From positions 1 through 35,069 of the forward strand of contig CAZADH010000023.1 of assembly GCA_964483805.1 (NCBI GenBank): 35,069 bases of DNA. The letters are read 5' to 3'. The DNA comes from CAZADH01 sp964483805. Lineage in GTDB: Bacteria; Muiribacteriota; Ozemobacteria; Ozemobacterales; Ozemobacteraceae. The notes beneath the pieces were generated by a model. That model worked only from the letters and a program-made list of their open reading frames with translations. It searched no databases and had not been told where the DNA came from. Positions 1 through 6,708 of the stretch are shown here, one piece after another (the first letter of the stretch is position 1; each line of letters begins with the position of its first letter). The position numbers and the translations under genes were made by a program.

Positions 1-2022
1 GTAACCGCGCTGATCAACGGCACCGAGTCGGCTCCGTCGGGCGTTGTCTCGGCGGTGCCCGAGGCTGCGGCCGAAGCGCCCAAGGCGCCGAACACGCCGA
101 CGATCGCAGCGCCGGCGGCCAATGCGACCAGCCAGGCGCTGAATCCGACCCTGACGGCTTCGGATTTCAGCGATTTGAACACCGGCGACACCTGGAAGAA
201 GGCCGAGTTCGAGATCTACACCACGTCGGCGGTCAACGCCGCTGCCATCGTGTGGGCGGGTTCGGTGGTGACCCCCGCAACCGGCACGGCGCCGGCGGCG
301 GCCTCGATCGAGGTCAGCGCGGCGAATGGCAAGTTCATGGGCACGCGCCTGGGTCACTTCCGGTTGGCCGGTGATACAACGTATTACGCCCGGGTGCGTT
401 ACTTTGACAATGCGCGTCTGCCGAGCGAGTGGTCGGCGCTGAGCGGCTTCTCGACGGCGGTCGAGCCGAATGCGCCGCCGGCGACGCCGTTTGTGTTGTT
501 CCCGAGCGTGGCGAATGCGAACGCCGAGGTCAACCTGGTGATCAAGACCTCCGAGTTCCGCGACGCCAACGCCGGTGATGCGATGGGGGGCGTCGATGCT
601 GAGATCGCCACCGACAATCTGTTCACGTCGACCAGCGTCGTCTGGTCGGGGTCGGTGAATGCGGCGACGACGACGATCAAGGTCGACACGACCAACGGCC
701 AGTTCAAGAACGCTTCAGTGGGCAAGACAGCGCTGACGTTCAAGACGCAATACTTTGTGCATGTGCGCCACCGCGACAACAAGGGCACGTCGACCAGCAC
801 GAGCCCGTGGTCGGCGGCAGTGACTTTCAAGGCCAGTTACGACCCGTCGGTAGTGCGGACGCAGACGTTCACGGTCGATGCGGATCGGTATGATTTGATG
901 ACAATGACGCCGAAGGCGTCGACGGAAACCGATGCGGCACAGTATTCGTTCAATGTTCGGTACTTTGCCGCAGGAAGCGTGGAAATCACCCCATATTACG
1001 GCCGCGCCAGTGGTGCTCTGTCGCGTCAGCTCGTCTCTGCCGGAACAGATCCAGCGACAGCACAACCTCCGCGGACCGGTTACGTTGGGCAAAGTACGCA
1101 TCCATATGGGGCGACCATTCACACGGGGGAATGGGTGTGGTTACGGAGTCCCAACAACGCGTTCTACTTGATCGAGCTCGTTTCGGCAACAACGACTACG
1201 GCTCAGCTACGCATTCGCTATGTATCGGCCTCCGTCCCAACCGAACCGTGGTACGTGGGGACAACCGACGACTACGCTTGGCCAACTGCCATCGACTTCG
1301 ACCGACTCCAGTTGACAAGATATGTCGATGGTATCCGAACGCCAGCGAGTTTCATAAATGGCACTGAGAAGTATCTCTGGATTGCCAGCAACGATTCGAC
1401 CGCCACGGCACGTGGCTACTACATTTTCCAGCGCAAACTGACGACAACGTCCGGAGTTCCGTTGGCCAACTGGGCTGGATACGCGAACGAGGCATCACCT
1501 CCTTCCGGATGGTCTTCCGCCGGTGGATTGGTTGCCGGCCAAAGTTACGTCGTCTGGCGTCACTTCATCGAAGGCACTTTTTCGCGGGATGACTTCTTCT
1601 TGGTCAAGCCGACAGCTGTGACCGGTAGTGATGCTGAGATAGAGCCAATCGTCAAAGTGACCCCGCCCGTCTGGCCTTCCAACGGCTACTACCTGCACAC
1701 CGATTTCGCCACCTGCTTCAACTTCGCCACCCTGGCACGCGTGAATCCCAGCGGCGACAACTACGACATCAAGATGGTTGGCGCCGACTGGATTATCAAC
1801 CCCCTGCGCACGCTCGAGATCGCCGACCTGAGCGGTGCCGACTTCGCCACCGCGGTACCGCCGGCCAGCGGTTGGAACCAGACCTCGCAGATGACACCGG
1901 CGGTCGATCACGTCTATATGTTCCGCAATGTCGACAACACCATCGATGCCACGATCTACGTGGTCAAGGTGGTTGGTCTGGGCGTGAAGGACATGTTCAT
2001 CCAGGTGCGGAAGATTCAGTAA
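1..2022 (+). CDS. Surface protein with fibronectin-III-like repeats (5' partial)
   Basis: The reading frame is open from base 1, so the gene begins before the window; the GTG at 55 is only the first internal start codon. Two tandem beta-sandwich repeats (about residues 25-125 and 130-240, counting from base 1) show the usual pattern: a proline-rich linker, an LTASDFSD-type segment with 'AGD', then YYARVRY or YFVHVRH followed by 'WS'. This pattern is typical of fibronectin-III-like repeats in secreted bacterial proteins. The C-terminal part is not recognised but is internally repetitive: 'PPSGW' followed by a strand ending in VVWR or VYMFR occurs twice, and hairpins ending LRIRYV, IVKV and IQVRKIQ recur. 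Bases of about 900-1680 look less GC-rich than the flanks. Probably an exported adhesin or scaffold; the export signal would lie upstream. Confidence 0.8.
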   Translation, partial: VTALINGTESAPSGVVSAVPEAAAEAPKAPNTPTIAAPAANATSQALNPTLTASDFSDLNTGDTWKKAEFEIYTTSAVNAAAIVWAGSVVTPATGTAPAAASIEVSAANGKFMGTRLGHFRLAGDTTYYARVRYFDNARLPSEWSALSGFSTAVEPNAPPATPFVLFPSVANANAEVNLVIKTSEFRDANAGDAMGGVDAEIATDNLFTSTSVVWSGSVNAATTTIKVDTTNGQFKNASVGKTALTFKTQYFVHVRHRDNKGTSTSTSPWSAAVTFKASYDPSVVRTQTFTVDADRYDLMTMTPKASTETDAAQYSFNVRYFAAGSVEITPYYGRASGALSRQLVSAGTDPATAQPPRTGYVGQSTHPYGATIHTGEWVWLRSPNNAFYLIELVSATTTTAQLRIRYVSASVPTEPWYVGTTDDYAWPTAIDFDRLQLTRYVDGIRTPASFINGTEKYLWIASNDSTATARGYYIFQRKLTTTSGVPLANWAGYANEASPPSGWSSAGGLVAGQSYVVWRHFIEGTFSRDDFFLVKPTAVTGSDAEIEPIVKVTPPVWPSNGYYLHTDFATCFNFATLARVNPSGDNYDIKMVGADWIINPLRTLEIADLSGADFATAVPPASGWNQTSQMTPAVDHVYMFRNVDNTIDATIYVVKVVGLGVKDMFIQVRKIQ

Positions 2023-2048
2023 CGCACTCGTATTTACGACGTATTCCC

Positions 2049-2079
2049 GGCCGGGGCCCGCACGGGCCCCGGCCATTTT
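2049..2079 (+). terminator. Strong intrinsic terminator after the surface protein
   Basis: A perfect 11-bp GC stem (2049-2059 pairing with 2064-2074) with a 4-nt GCAC loop is followed by ATTTTC. It lies 27 bases after the stop at 2022 and should end transcription of the upstream gene. A partial copy of the ATAC-N3-GTAT palindrome (TTAC-GAC-GTATT, about 2034-2045) sits between stop and stem. Confidence 0.85.
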
Positions 2080-2242
2080 CATCAATGGGCAATCCACGAT
2101 CTGGGTTTGGTCCGGTCCGACTCACTCCGAGAGAGTAACGACACGGCCGAGAACCGACGATCCCTGGCACAAGCTGTCGCTGCGTGGTAAGCTGGTTTTG
2201 GATCGCCTCAGAACAACCAGGCTTCGCCCATGGAGAACGACC

Positions 2243-2512
2243 GTGCCAGTCATCTCGATGTTTTACGGAATCATCGTTTCGATGTATTTCAAGGACAACC
2301 AGCGACACCATCGTCCTCATGTTCATGTCCGTTACCAAGATCATGAAGCAGTATTCGCAATCCCCGAGGGAGAAATTCTCGAAGGCGTCCTGGCTGGGTC
2401 GAAGACTCGATTGGTGCAAGCCTGGATTGAAATCCACCGCGATGAACTGATGGCAGATTGGGATCTGGCATGCCGCGGTGAACCGTTATACAAGATCGAT
2501 CCATTGAAGTGA
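2243..2512 (+). CDS. DUF4160 family protein
   Basis: An 89-residue protein that fits DUF4160: an N-terminal ISMFYGI segment, then a histidine-rich HHRPHVHVRY motif, then a helical C-terminus with W-x-x-x-H. I chose the GTG at 2243 because GGAG lies seven bases upstream; an ATG at 2198 in the same frame would add 15 atypical residues. DUF4160 genes are commonly followed by DUF2442 genes, as here, and the pair resembles toxin-antitoxin modules in size and arrangement. Its biochemical activity is not established. It opens the island of small modules at 2150-4650. Confidence 0.8.
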   Translation: MPVISMFYGIIVSMYFKDNQRHHRPHVHVRYQDHEAVFAIPEGEILEGVLAGSKTRLVQAWIEIHRDELMADWDLACRGEPLYKIDPLK

Positions 2513-2516
2513 TCTG

Positions 2517-2783
2517 ATGAATCCACGCGTAGTCTCCGTCACGCCCGACGATGATTTCACACTTGTTCTCGGGTTCGCCAACGGTGAGACACGTGTTTTC
2601 GACTGCAAGCCCTATCTGCACGAGGGCGTGTTTCGGGAACTGGCCGACATCGGTTACTTCCGACGCGTCACCGTGATGTTTGGCAGCGTCGCATGGCCGC
2701 ACGAACAAGACTTCTGCCCGGACACGCTCTACCTCGAGTCGGTCGCAATGCCAAAATCAGGATCGGACACCAAGGCGGGGTAG
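2517..2783 (+). CDS. DUF2442 family protein
   Basis: An 88-residue protein starting four bases after the DUF4160 stop, so the two are probably co-translated. It shows the DUF2442 pattern: VVSVTPDDDFTLVLGFANGE, FDCKPYL, GVFREL and, near the end, VAWPHEQDFCPDTLYLES. DUF2442 proteins often accompany DUF4160 and are suspected DNA-binding or antitoxin partners; that role is inferred. The last dozen residues (after ESVAMPK) do not look like the family, and a hicB fragment begins immediately after the stop, so the extreme 3' end may have been rewritten by a recombination junction. Confidence 0.8.
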   Translation: MNPRVVSVTPDDDFTLVLGFANGETRVFDCKPYLHEGVFRELADIGYFRRVTVMFGSVAWPHEQDFCPDTLYLESVAMPKSGSDTKAG

Positions 2784-2788
2784 GGGCG

Positions 2789-2932
2789 CACTGCTCTGCG
2801 TTCGGCAAGACACCTCAGGTGGCGCTGCGAGAGGTGCTGAAGGCGAAGGAAGCGTGGTTGGCCGCTGCGCGCGAAAATCGGAAACCGATTCCGAAACCAC
2901 GATATCGGCCGATCATCTACCCGGTGGCGTAA
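2789..2932 (+). pseudogene. Truncated hicB-type antitoxin gene (3' two thirds)
   Basis: These 144 bases encode the C-terminal 47 residues of a HicB-like antitoxin, from HCSAFGKTP to RPIIYPVA, and match the intact copy at 3565-3708 with about 11 differences. The homology starts abruptly at CACTGCTCTGCG and stops at the stop codon. The first 25 residues are missing and there is no start codon with a ribosome site. All but one of the differences fall at silent positions or in the stop codon, so this is a remnant of a separately evolved paralogue rather than a fresh duplication. Confidence 0.75.
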
Positions 2933-2939
2933 CGGTTCG

Positions 2940-3047
2940 GCTGCCAGCGATCAGGCACAACTGGAAAGTTATCGCAGAGATCGGACACGAATCATCAATG
3001 CGCGACTCATGGAGCGCGCCGAAAGGCGAATATATGAAGACGGCTGA
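2940..3047 (+). pseudogene. C-terminal relic of an unidentified small gene
   Basis: A frame ending with TGA at 3045-3047 encodes a charged helical tail (SYRRDRTRIIN, then ARLMERAERRIYEDG). It overlaps the ATG of the next gene (3034) by 14 bases, as first genes of toxin-antitoxin pairs often do. No start codon or N-terminal part is present, because the hicB fragment abuts it at 2932. I read it as the last part of a partner gene whose 5' end was lost in the same rearrangement. I do not recognise the family, and chance coding potential is possible. Confidence 0.35.
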
Positions 3048-3279
3048 CAATAGCGGCGACATGCGTCCTCGGTACGATCGCGTTGTGCTCGGCAAAGGGG
3101 TTCGTGGCAAGCATCTAGTCGCTTACCGCGACGGCACGAATCTCGTGCTTCTTAGCCCTGACGTGGCAAAGGTCTTTGCGACCGACGAAGCGGTCAATGA
3201 AGCGCTGAGGTCGTTGATCGACCTTGCCAAGAAGTCGGCGCGTGGAGCCATACGCGGCAAACGCGCGCGGGCAGGCTGA
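3034..3279 (+). CDS. Small antitoxin-like protein
   Basis: An 81-residue protein with the pattern RPRYD ... GVRGKHLVAYRDGTNLVLL then SPDVAKVFATDEAVNEALRS. Short proteins with an 'R-x-x-Y-D ... GVRGK(Y/H) ... VVLL-x-PDVA-x-x-F ... VNEALR' layout are widespread and usually sit in two-gene modules of the toxin-antitoxin type; I do not know a confirmed function. The ATG at 3034 has AAAGG nine bases upstream and is preferred to ATG 3000, which lacks one. The probable partner upstream is a relic, so this gene may be an orphan. Confidence 0.65.
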   Translation: MKTADNSGDMRPRYDRVVLGKGVRGKHLVAYRDGTNLVLLSPDVAKVFATDEAVNEALRSLIDLAKKSARGAIRGKRARAG

Positions 3280-3384
3280 GGCATCGCAGAGGACGCGAGT
3301 TTTCACCGATTCATGAGATCGGCCGGTTCAATGCGCCCCGGCCCGTTCGGCGACATGACGCATTGTTGCCCATTTTTGGAAATA

Positions 3385-3430
3385 CGTATCATGTCACCCA
3401 ATTCACCCGTATCATGTCACCCAATTCACC
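3385..3430. repeat. Two tandem copies of a 23-bp direct repeat
   Basis: A 23-base unit starting CGTATCATGTCACCC occurs at 3385-3407 and again, identically, at 3408-3430, 60 bases before the intact hicB gene. The unit resembles the multiple short repeats found at ends of some insertion sequences (for example the IS21 type), but no transposase lies nearby, so that link is only a suggestion. Confidence 0.8.
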
Positions 3431-3489
3431 CAATTTATGTCCCACATTCTCAAACATCCGAAGATACCCGAGTTGCTGGAAGATTTTTC

Positions 3490-3708
3490 ATGAAGGACTA
3501 TCACATCAACGTCTTCTCCCGCGAGGAAGACGACGGCTACATCGCCGACATTCCGGATCTGAAGCACTGCTCTGCGTTCGGCAAGACACCTCAGGTGGCG
3601 CTGCGCGAGGTGCTTAAAGCGAAGGAAGCATGGTTGGCCGCTGCGCGTGAGAACCGGAAACCGATCCCGAAACCACGTTATCGGCCGATCATCTACCAGG
3701 TGGCGTGA
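3490..3708 (+). CDS. HicB family antitoxin (solo)
   Basis: A 72-residue protein with the HicB antitoxin fold signature: MKDYHINVFSREEDDGYIA, DIPDLKHCSAFGKTP, then VALREVLKAKEAWL and a C-terminal PRYRPIIYQVA. HicB proteins normally neutralise the HicA mRNA interferase and bind the operon promoter. No hicA is present on either side, so this is a solo HicB-like protein, a common form for this short variant. The ATG at 3490 has GGAAG eight bases upstream. The 3' two thirds is duplicated as a fragment at 2789-2932. Confidence 0.85.
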   Translation: MKDYHINVFSREEDDGYIADIPDLKHCSAFGKTPQVALREVLKAKEAWLAAARENRKPIPKPRYRPIIYQVA

Positions 3709-3788
3709 GGGCCGGGCTTGATCGGTGGTGGCGGGTACGAACGCCCCAACACCGGTGCGTTATTCGCCGCCGCTCGGCCGTAATCCTG

Positions 3789-4382
3789 TCATCCCACCGA
3801 TGACGGCGGAACGGAACTCAACGCGCGCTGAAGAAGGTCCGACACGCCGAGGCGCTCGGCCCAGGTCCGCAGATAGTCCATATCGAGGGCGCCCCGTTGC
3901 ACTTGCAAGACGCCGAGCACATCACACCACTGGCGGTCTGACACTTCACCACCCAACCGATACCAACCGAGCTTGTGCAAGATCACATCCTCGGGAGCAG
4001 CGAAGCTGATAAGCGACGCTGTTTCTTCGACCAGAGAATCGGTGCGGCGGCGCTGAAACGCCGTTTGGTCATACGCGGAGACCTTGAGGACGAACACATC
4101 GACCTTGATCATGGTGGCGAGATGAATGACGTTGAACGTCGTTTTCGTCGCCACTGCGCGGTGGATCATCCGAGAATCAATGTAGTAATCGGTCTGAAGC
4201 CTGCTCACCAGTGTGTCGATATGGGTCTCGCGAAGATCGGCAATAACATCGACGTCCAGCGTAGAACGGGCGATTCCATACGCCGAACTGGCGACCGAAC
4301 CCCCGATGTAGTAGTCGATGCCGAGTTCTCGAAAAGCGGCAATGACCGGGTGCAAAGCCTGCCAGAGGTCGGGAACAATCAT
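3789..4382 (-). CDS. Nucleotidyltransferase-like protein
   Basis: A 197-residue protein. Residues 27-29 (GGS), followed by Y35-G and D43-x-D45 (TLDVDVIADL), form the metal-binding core of the nucleotidyltransferase fold seen in MNT and AbiEii-like proteins. The rest (AAPEDVILHKLGWY, then a segment with DVLGVLQVQ) fits stand-alone members often described as toxin-like nucleotidyltransferases. The substrate is unknown. I chose the ATG at 4382; a longer frame to 4460 would overlap the upstream gene. It follows that gene by seven bases and is surely co-transcribed with it. Confidence 0.75.
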   Translation of the reverse strand: MIVPDLWQALHPVIAAFRELGIDYYIGGSVASSAYGIARSTLDVDVIADLRETHIDTLVSRLQTDYYIDSRMIHRAVATKTTFNVIHLATMIKVDVFVLKVSAYDQTAFQRRRTDSLVEETASLISFAAPEDVILHKLGWYRLGGEVSDRQWCDVLGVLQVQRGALDMDYLRTWAERLGVSDLLQRALSSVPPSSVG

Positions 4383-4389
4383 CGAGAGC

Positions 4390-4650
4390 TCAGACCTGCC
4401 GGCCGTGCAGATACGCGCGCAGGCGCTCGGCCAGGTCTTTGCCGTAGTGCAGCTCGACAAAGCGCAGGCCCACTTCCGACTCGGTCAGGCCGGGGTTGGC
4501 CTTACGAACGGCGGCAAGCGAGAGAAGCGCGACGCTCCGCGACAGCGACAGCGCTCTGCCGGCGCGCCGGGTGAACCCGGCTTCTCGCAACATCGAGATG
4601 CGCATCGCCTCGATGTGCGGAGCGGTATCTGAAATGAGGCAGTCTTTCAT
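4390..4650 (-). CDS. Small helical partner of the nucleotidyltransferase
   Basis: An 86-residue, probably all-helical protein (IEAMRISMLREAG, ALSLSRSVALLSLAA, then FVELHYGKDLAERLRAYLH). Similar small proteins are often encoded just before a nucleotidyltransferase, giving a two-gene module that looks like toxin-antitoxin; its biochemical role is not known to me. ATG 4650 is preferred. AGGAG lies about 12 bases upstream, a long spacing, and an in-frame ATG at 4674 lies almost on the -10 box of the promoter, so that one is less likely unless the transcript is leaderless. Confidence 0.6.
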   Translation of the reverse strand: MKDCLISDTAPHIEAMRISMLREAGFTRRAGRALSLSRSVALLSLAAVRKANPGLTESEVGLRFVELHYGKDLAERLRAYLHGRQV

Positions 4651-4679
4651 TGGGGTGAAGAAACTCCTGTGCATGCTCG

Positions 4680-4709
4680 ATTATAGCAGGCGGAAATCAG
4701 GCGGTTCAA
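4680..4709 (-). promoter_or_regulatory. Promoter of the nucleotidyltransferase module
   Basis: On the minus strand, TTGAAC (4704-4709) and a perfect TATAAT (4680-4685) are separated by 18 bases, and TGC precedes the -10 box (extended -10). Transcription should begin around 4673. Confidence 0.65.
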
Positions 4710-4760
4710 GGCGCCTCGACCGGTTTGGCGAAATGGCACGTGTCGCCCGCACCGCACCGT

Positions 4761-4789
4761 TTGCCTTGCTCCGATGGCTGTGTTATAGT
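4761..4789 (+). promoter_or_regulatory. Promoter of the cobO-vor-rsfS operon
   Basis: TTGCCT (4761-4766) and TATAGT (4784-4789) are separated by 17 bases, with TGT directly before the -10 box (extended -10). The 13 bases CTGTGTTATAGTC are identical to the -10 region before the transporter gene at 26962. It lies 33 bases upstream of the cobO start and is the only clear promoter before the eleven-gene run. Confidence 0.7.
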
Positions 4790-4822
4790 CGGAATTCATC
4801 ACGGTTTGCGCTAACCAAAAGC

Positions 4823-5344
4823 ATGCTGCAACAAGGTTTCATACAGGTCTACACCGGCAACGGCAAGGGCAAGACGACCGCCGCCCTGGGGCTTGCCATG
4901 CGCGCGAGCGGCAAGGGGCTACGCGTCGAAATCGTGCAGTTCATGAAGGCCGACCCCGATTACGGTGAACTGGCGACGGTCGGCCTGTTGCCCGGCGTGC
5001 GCCTGCAGCAGTTCGGGCGGCCCGACCACGTCGAGCCGCACCATCCACGGCCCGAAGATTGCGACGCGGCACGACAGGCGTTGGCAGCAGCAGCGGCCGC
5101 GATGCACGGCAACGCTGATCTGATCATCCTCGATGAGGTGCTGCCGGCGGTGGCCTGGGGCCTGTTGCCCGAGGCGGCGGTGCTCGAACTGCTCGCCCGC
5201 AAACCGGCCACCACCGAGATGGTGCTCACCGGGCGGTATGCGCCCGAGGGCATCGTGGCCCGCGCCGACCTGGTGACCGAGATGGTCGAGCGCAAACATT
5301 ATTATCAAGAGGGTATCCTGGCACGGGAGGGCATCGAACATTGA
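4823..5344 (+). CDS. cobO: Cob(I)yrinic acid a,c-diamide adenosyltransferase
   Basis: A 173-residue protein with the P-loop GNGKGKTTAALGLAM near the N-terminus (residues 13-27), QFMKADPDYGEL, and LIILDEVLPAVAWG as the Walker B strand; all are hallmarks of the CobA/CobO/BtuR family. It transfers the adenosyl group of ATP to cob(I)alamin or cob(I)inamide-type corrinoids to make coenzyme B12. Length is normal for the shorter members. ATG 4823 gives the usual family N-terminus. It heads the plus-strand operon; no other corrinoid gene is nearby, so it may serve salvage for B12-dependent amino-acid or acyl-CoA mutases. Confidence 0.9.
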   Translation: MLQQGFIQVYTGNGKGKTTAALGLAMRASGKGLRVEIVQFMKADPDYGELATVGLLPGVRLQQFGRPDHVEPHHPRPEDCDAARQALAAAAAAMHGNADLIILDEVLPAVAWGLLPEAAVLELLARKPATTEMVLTGRYAPEGIVARADLVTEMVERKHYYQEGILAREGIEH

Positions 5345-6075
5345 CCGAACGCGGCATGCAGACTGAACGCGAACCCGGCCGAGCGCTCGACGGCGCGGCA
5401 ATCGAGGCCCCGGTGACCCATCCGTTCGAGGGCTTTGTCTTTCTGCGCAAAGAATGGGTCGACCAGGAAGAAGGCATCGGCGAGGTGTGCTTCAATTACG
5501 TGTTGTCGCCGCTGAACCAACCCGCCGACTGGGCGAAGGTGCAGAGCCACGTGATGATGCCGCAATGGGGCCAACAGCCGCTGTCGCGCATCTGGATCGT
5601 GCGCCTGCCGACCCATCTCGACGGCCACGACTCGTACCTGTTTCACTACTATTTCACGATGAAGAGCGCGCAGACCGGTGCCGAGCCGCGGGCGAGCGAG
5701 ACGTTCACGCAACTGATCGCCCCGCGCGAGGTTGAATGTCTCGACTACTCGGGGCAGTTGACCAATGCGCGCCTGCATTGGAGCATCGGCAACTGGGAGT
5801 ATCCGCAAGACACCGAGATGGAAGTCGACGGCATTGGCTGGGGCAGCGAGTTTTCGGTGAGCCAGGTGCCGTACCGCGGCAACGACCCGCTGTATCTGAA
5901 GGGCCGACTGTTGTCGATGCGCCGCCTCGAACTGCCCCGCCGCTTCCGCGCCCGCATCTGGGGCCCCCGCGGCAGCACTGTCCGATTTTGCTTTCACCTG
6001 ATGCGACTCGGCGCCGACGACCCGCTCTCGCGCTGGGACAACAATCAGGGGCGCGACTACAGCATTACTTTGTAA
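5341..6075 (+). CDS. Unknown protein with a starch-binding-like C-terminus
   Basis: A 244-residue soluble protein without signal peptide or membrane segment. TTG 5341 overlaps the cobO stop (TTGA) and has GGAGG ten bases upstream; ATG 5356 is the alternative. The sequence is rich in aromatic beta strands (FHYYFTMKSA, WSIGNWEYP) and seems to contain two beta-sandwich halves. It ends with RWDNNQGRDYSITL, which closely resembles the WDNN-x-G-x-DY signature of CBM25/53-type starch-binding modules. I infer a cytoplasmic glycan-binding or scaffold role; no catalytic motif is visible. Its place between cobO and the oxidoreductase genes is unexplained. Confidence 0.55.
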   Translation: MTERGMQTEREPGRALDGAAIEAPVTHPFEGFVFLRKEWVDQEEGIGEVCFNYVLSPLNQPADWAKVQSHVMMPQWGQQPLSRIWIVRLPTHLDGHDSYLFHYYFTMKSAQTGAEPRASETFTQLIAPREVECLDYSGQLTNARLHWSIGNWEYPQDTEMEVDGIGWGSEFSVSQVPYRGNDPLYLKGRLLSMRRLELPRRFRARIWGPRGSTVRFCFHLMRLGADDPLSRWDNNQGRDYSITL

Positions 6076-6103
6076 ACACACTCGAACAAGGAGCAACCAT
6101 TTC

Positions 6104-6680
6104 ATGCGACACGCCGACATCCTGACCCGCGAAGGCACCATTCTGCTCATCAGCGACGTGCAGAAAAAGATGATCAAGCCGATCTACCGCAAAGAGGCGA
6201 TGATCAACAACATCAAGACGCTGGTCGAGTTCTCGGGGATGATCGGCCTGCCCGTGGTTTTGCTGGAACTGGCGCCGCAGACCTTCGGCACCACCATCGA
6301 AGAGATCAAGAAACTGCTGCCGCGGCTCGAGCCGATCAAGCGCAGCAAGTATTCCTGCTTCGGCAACGAAGATCTGACCCTGCGCCTCGAGGCGATGAAC
6401 ACCCGCACCCTGGTGGTGGTGGGCATGGAAACGCACATCTCGATTTCGCAGACGGTGCTCGATGCGCTCACCCGCGGCTTCAAGGTGCATGTCNNNNNNN
6501 NNNGTGCTCGACGCGACCAGCATCCGGCACTAGATCGTCTTGCGGATGGCGATCGAGAAGATGCGCCGCGCCGGCGCCGTGGTCACGACCATGGAGATGG
6601 TCATGCACGAGATGATCGAGCGCATCGACGTGCCGCACTTCCCGAAGTTCCAGGAACTGATCACCAACGTCGGCCGGTAA
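6104..6680 (+). CDS. Isochorismatase-like hydrolase (split by assembly gap)
   Basis: The gene starts at ATG 6104 after AGGAGC. Residues 1-130 show the isochorismatase-like fold: LLISDVQ with the family aspartate at D18, and VVVGMETHISISQT. The frame then meets ten Ns (6494-6503). After them the C-terminal part continues (VLDATSIRH, stop, IVLRMAIEKMRRAGAVVTT) to TAA at 6678-6680. If the gap has zero length, the strand KVHV-VLDATS is exactly as in the family. The TAG at 6531-6533 sits where GAG (HEIVLRM) would be expected, so a base error is likely. The usual nucleophilic cysteine (GIETHIC) is serine here (S113), so hydrolase activity is doubtful. Confidence 0.7.
6494..6503. other. Assembly gap of ten Ns
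   Basis: Ten Ns interrupt the isochorismatase-like gene. The flanking codons join perfectly as KVHV-VLDATS when the Ns are removed, so no sequence seems to be missing. Confidence 0.9.
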
Positions 6681-6708
6681 GCAGCCCCGAACCCAGGTCA
6701 CCACCACG

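Noticed and set aside
3304..3489. A hicA toxin gene before the intact hicB
   Set aside because: No frame shows the HicA double-stranded RNA-binding fold with its conserved histidine; the region holds only repeats.
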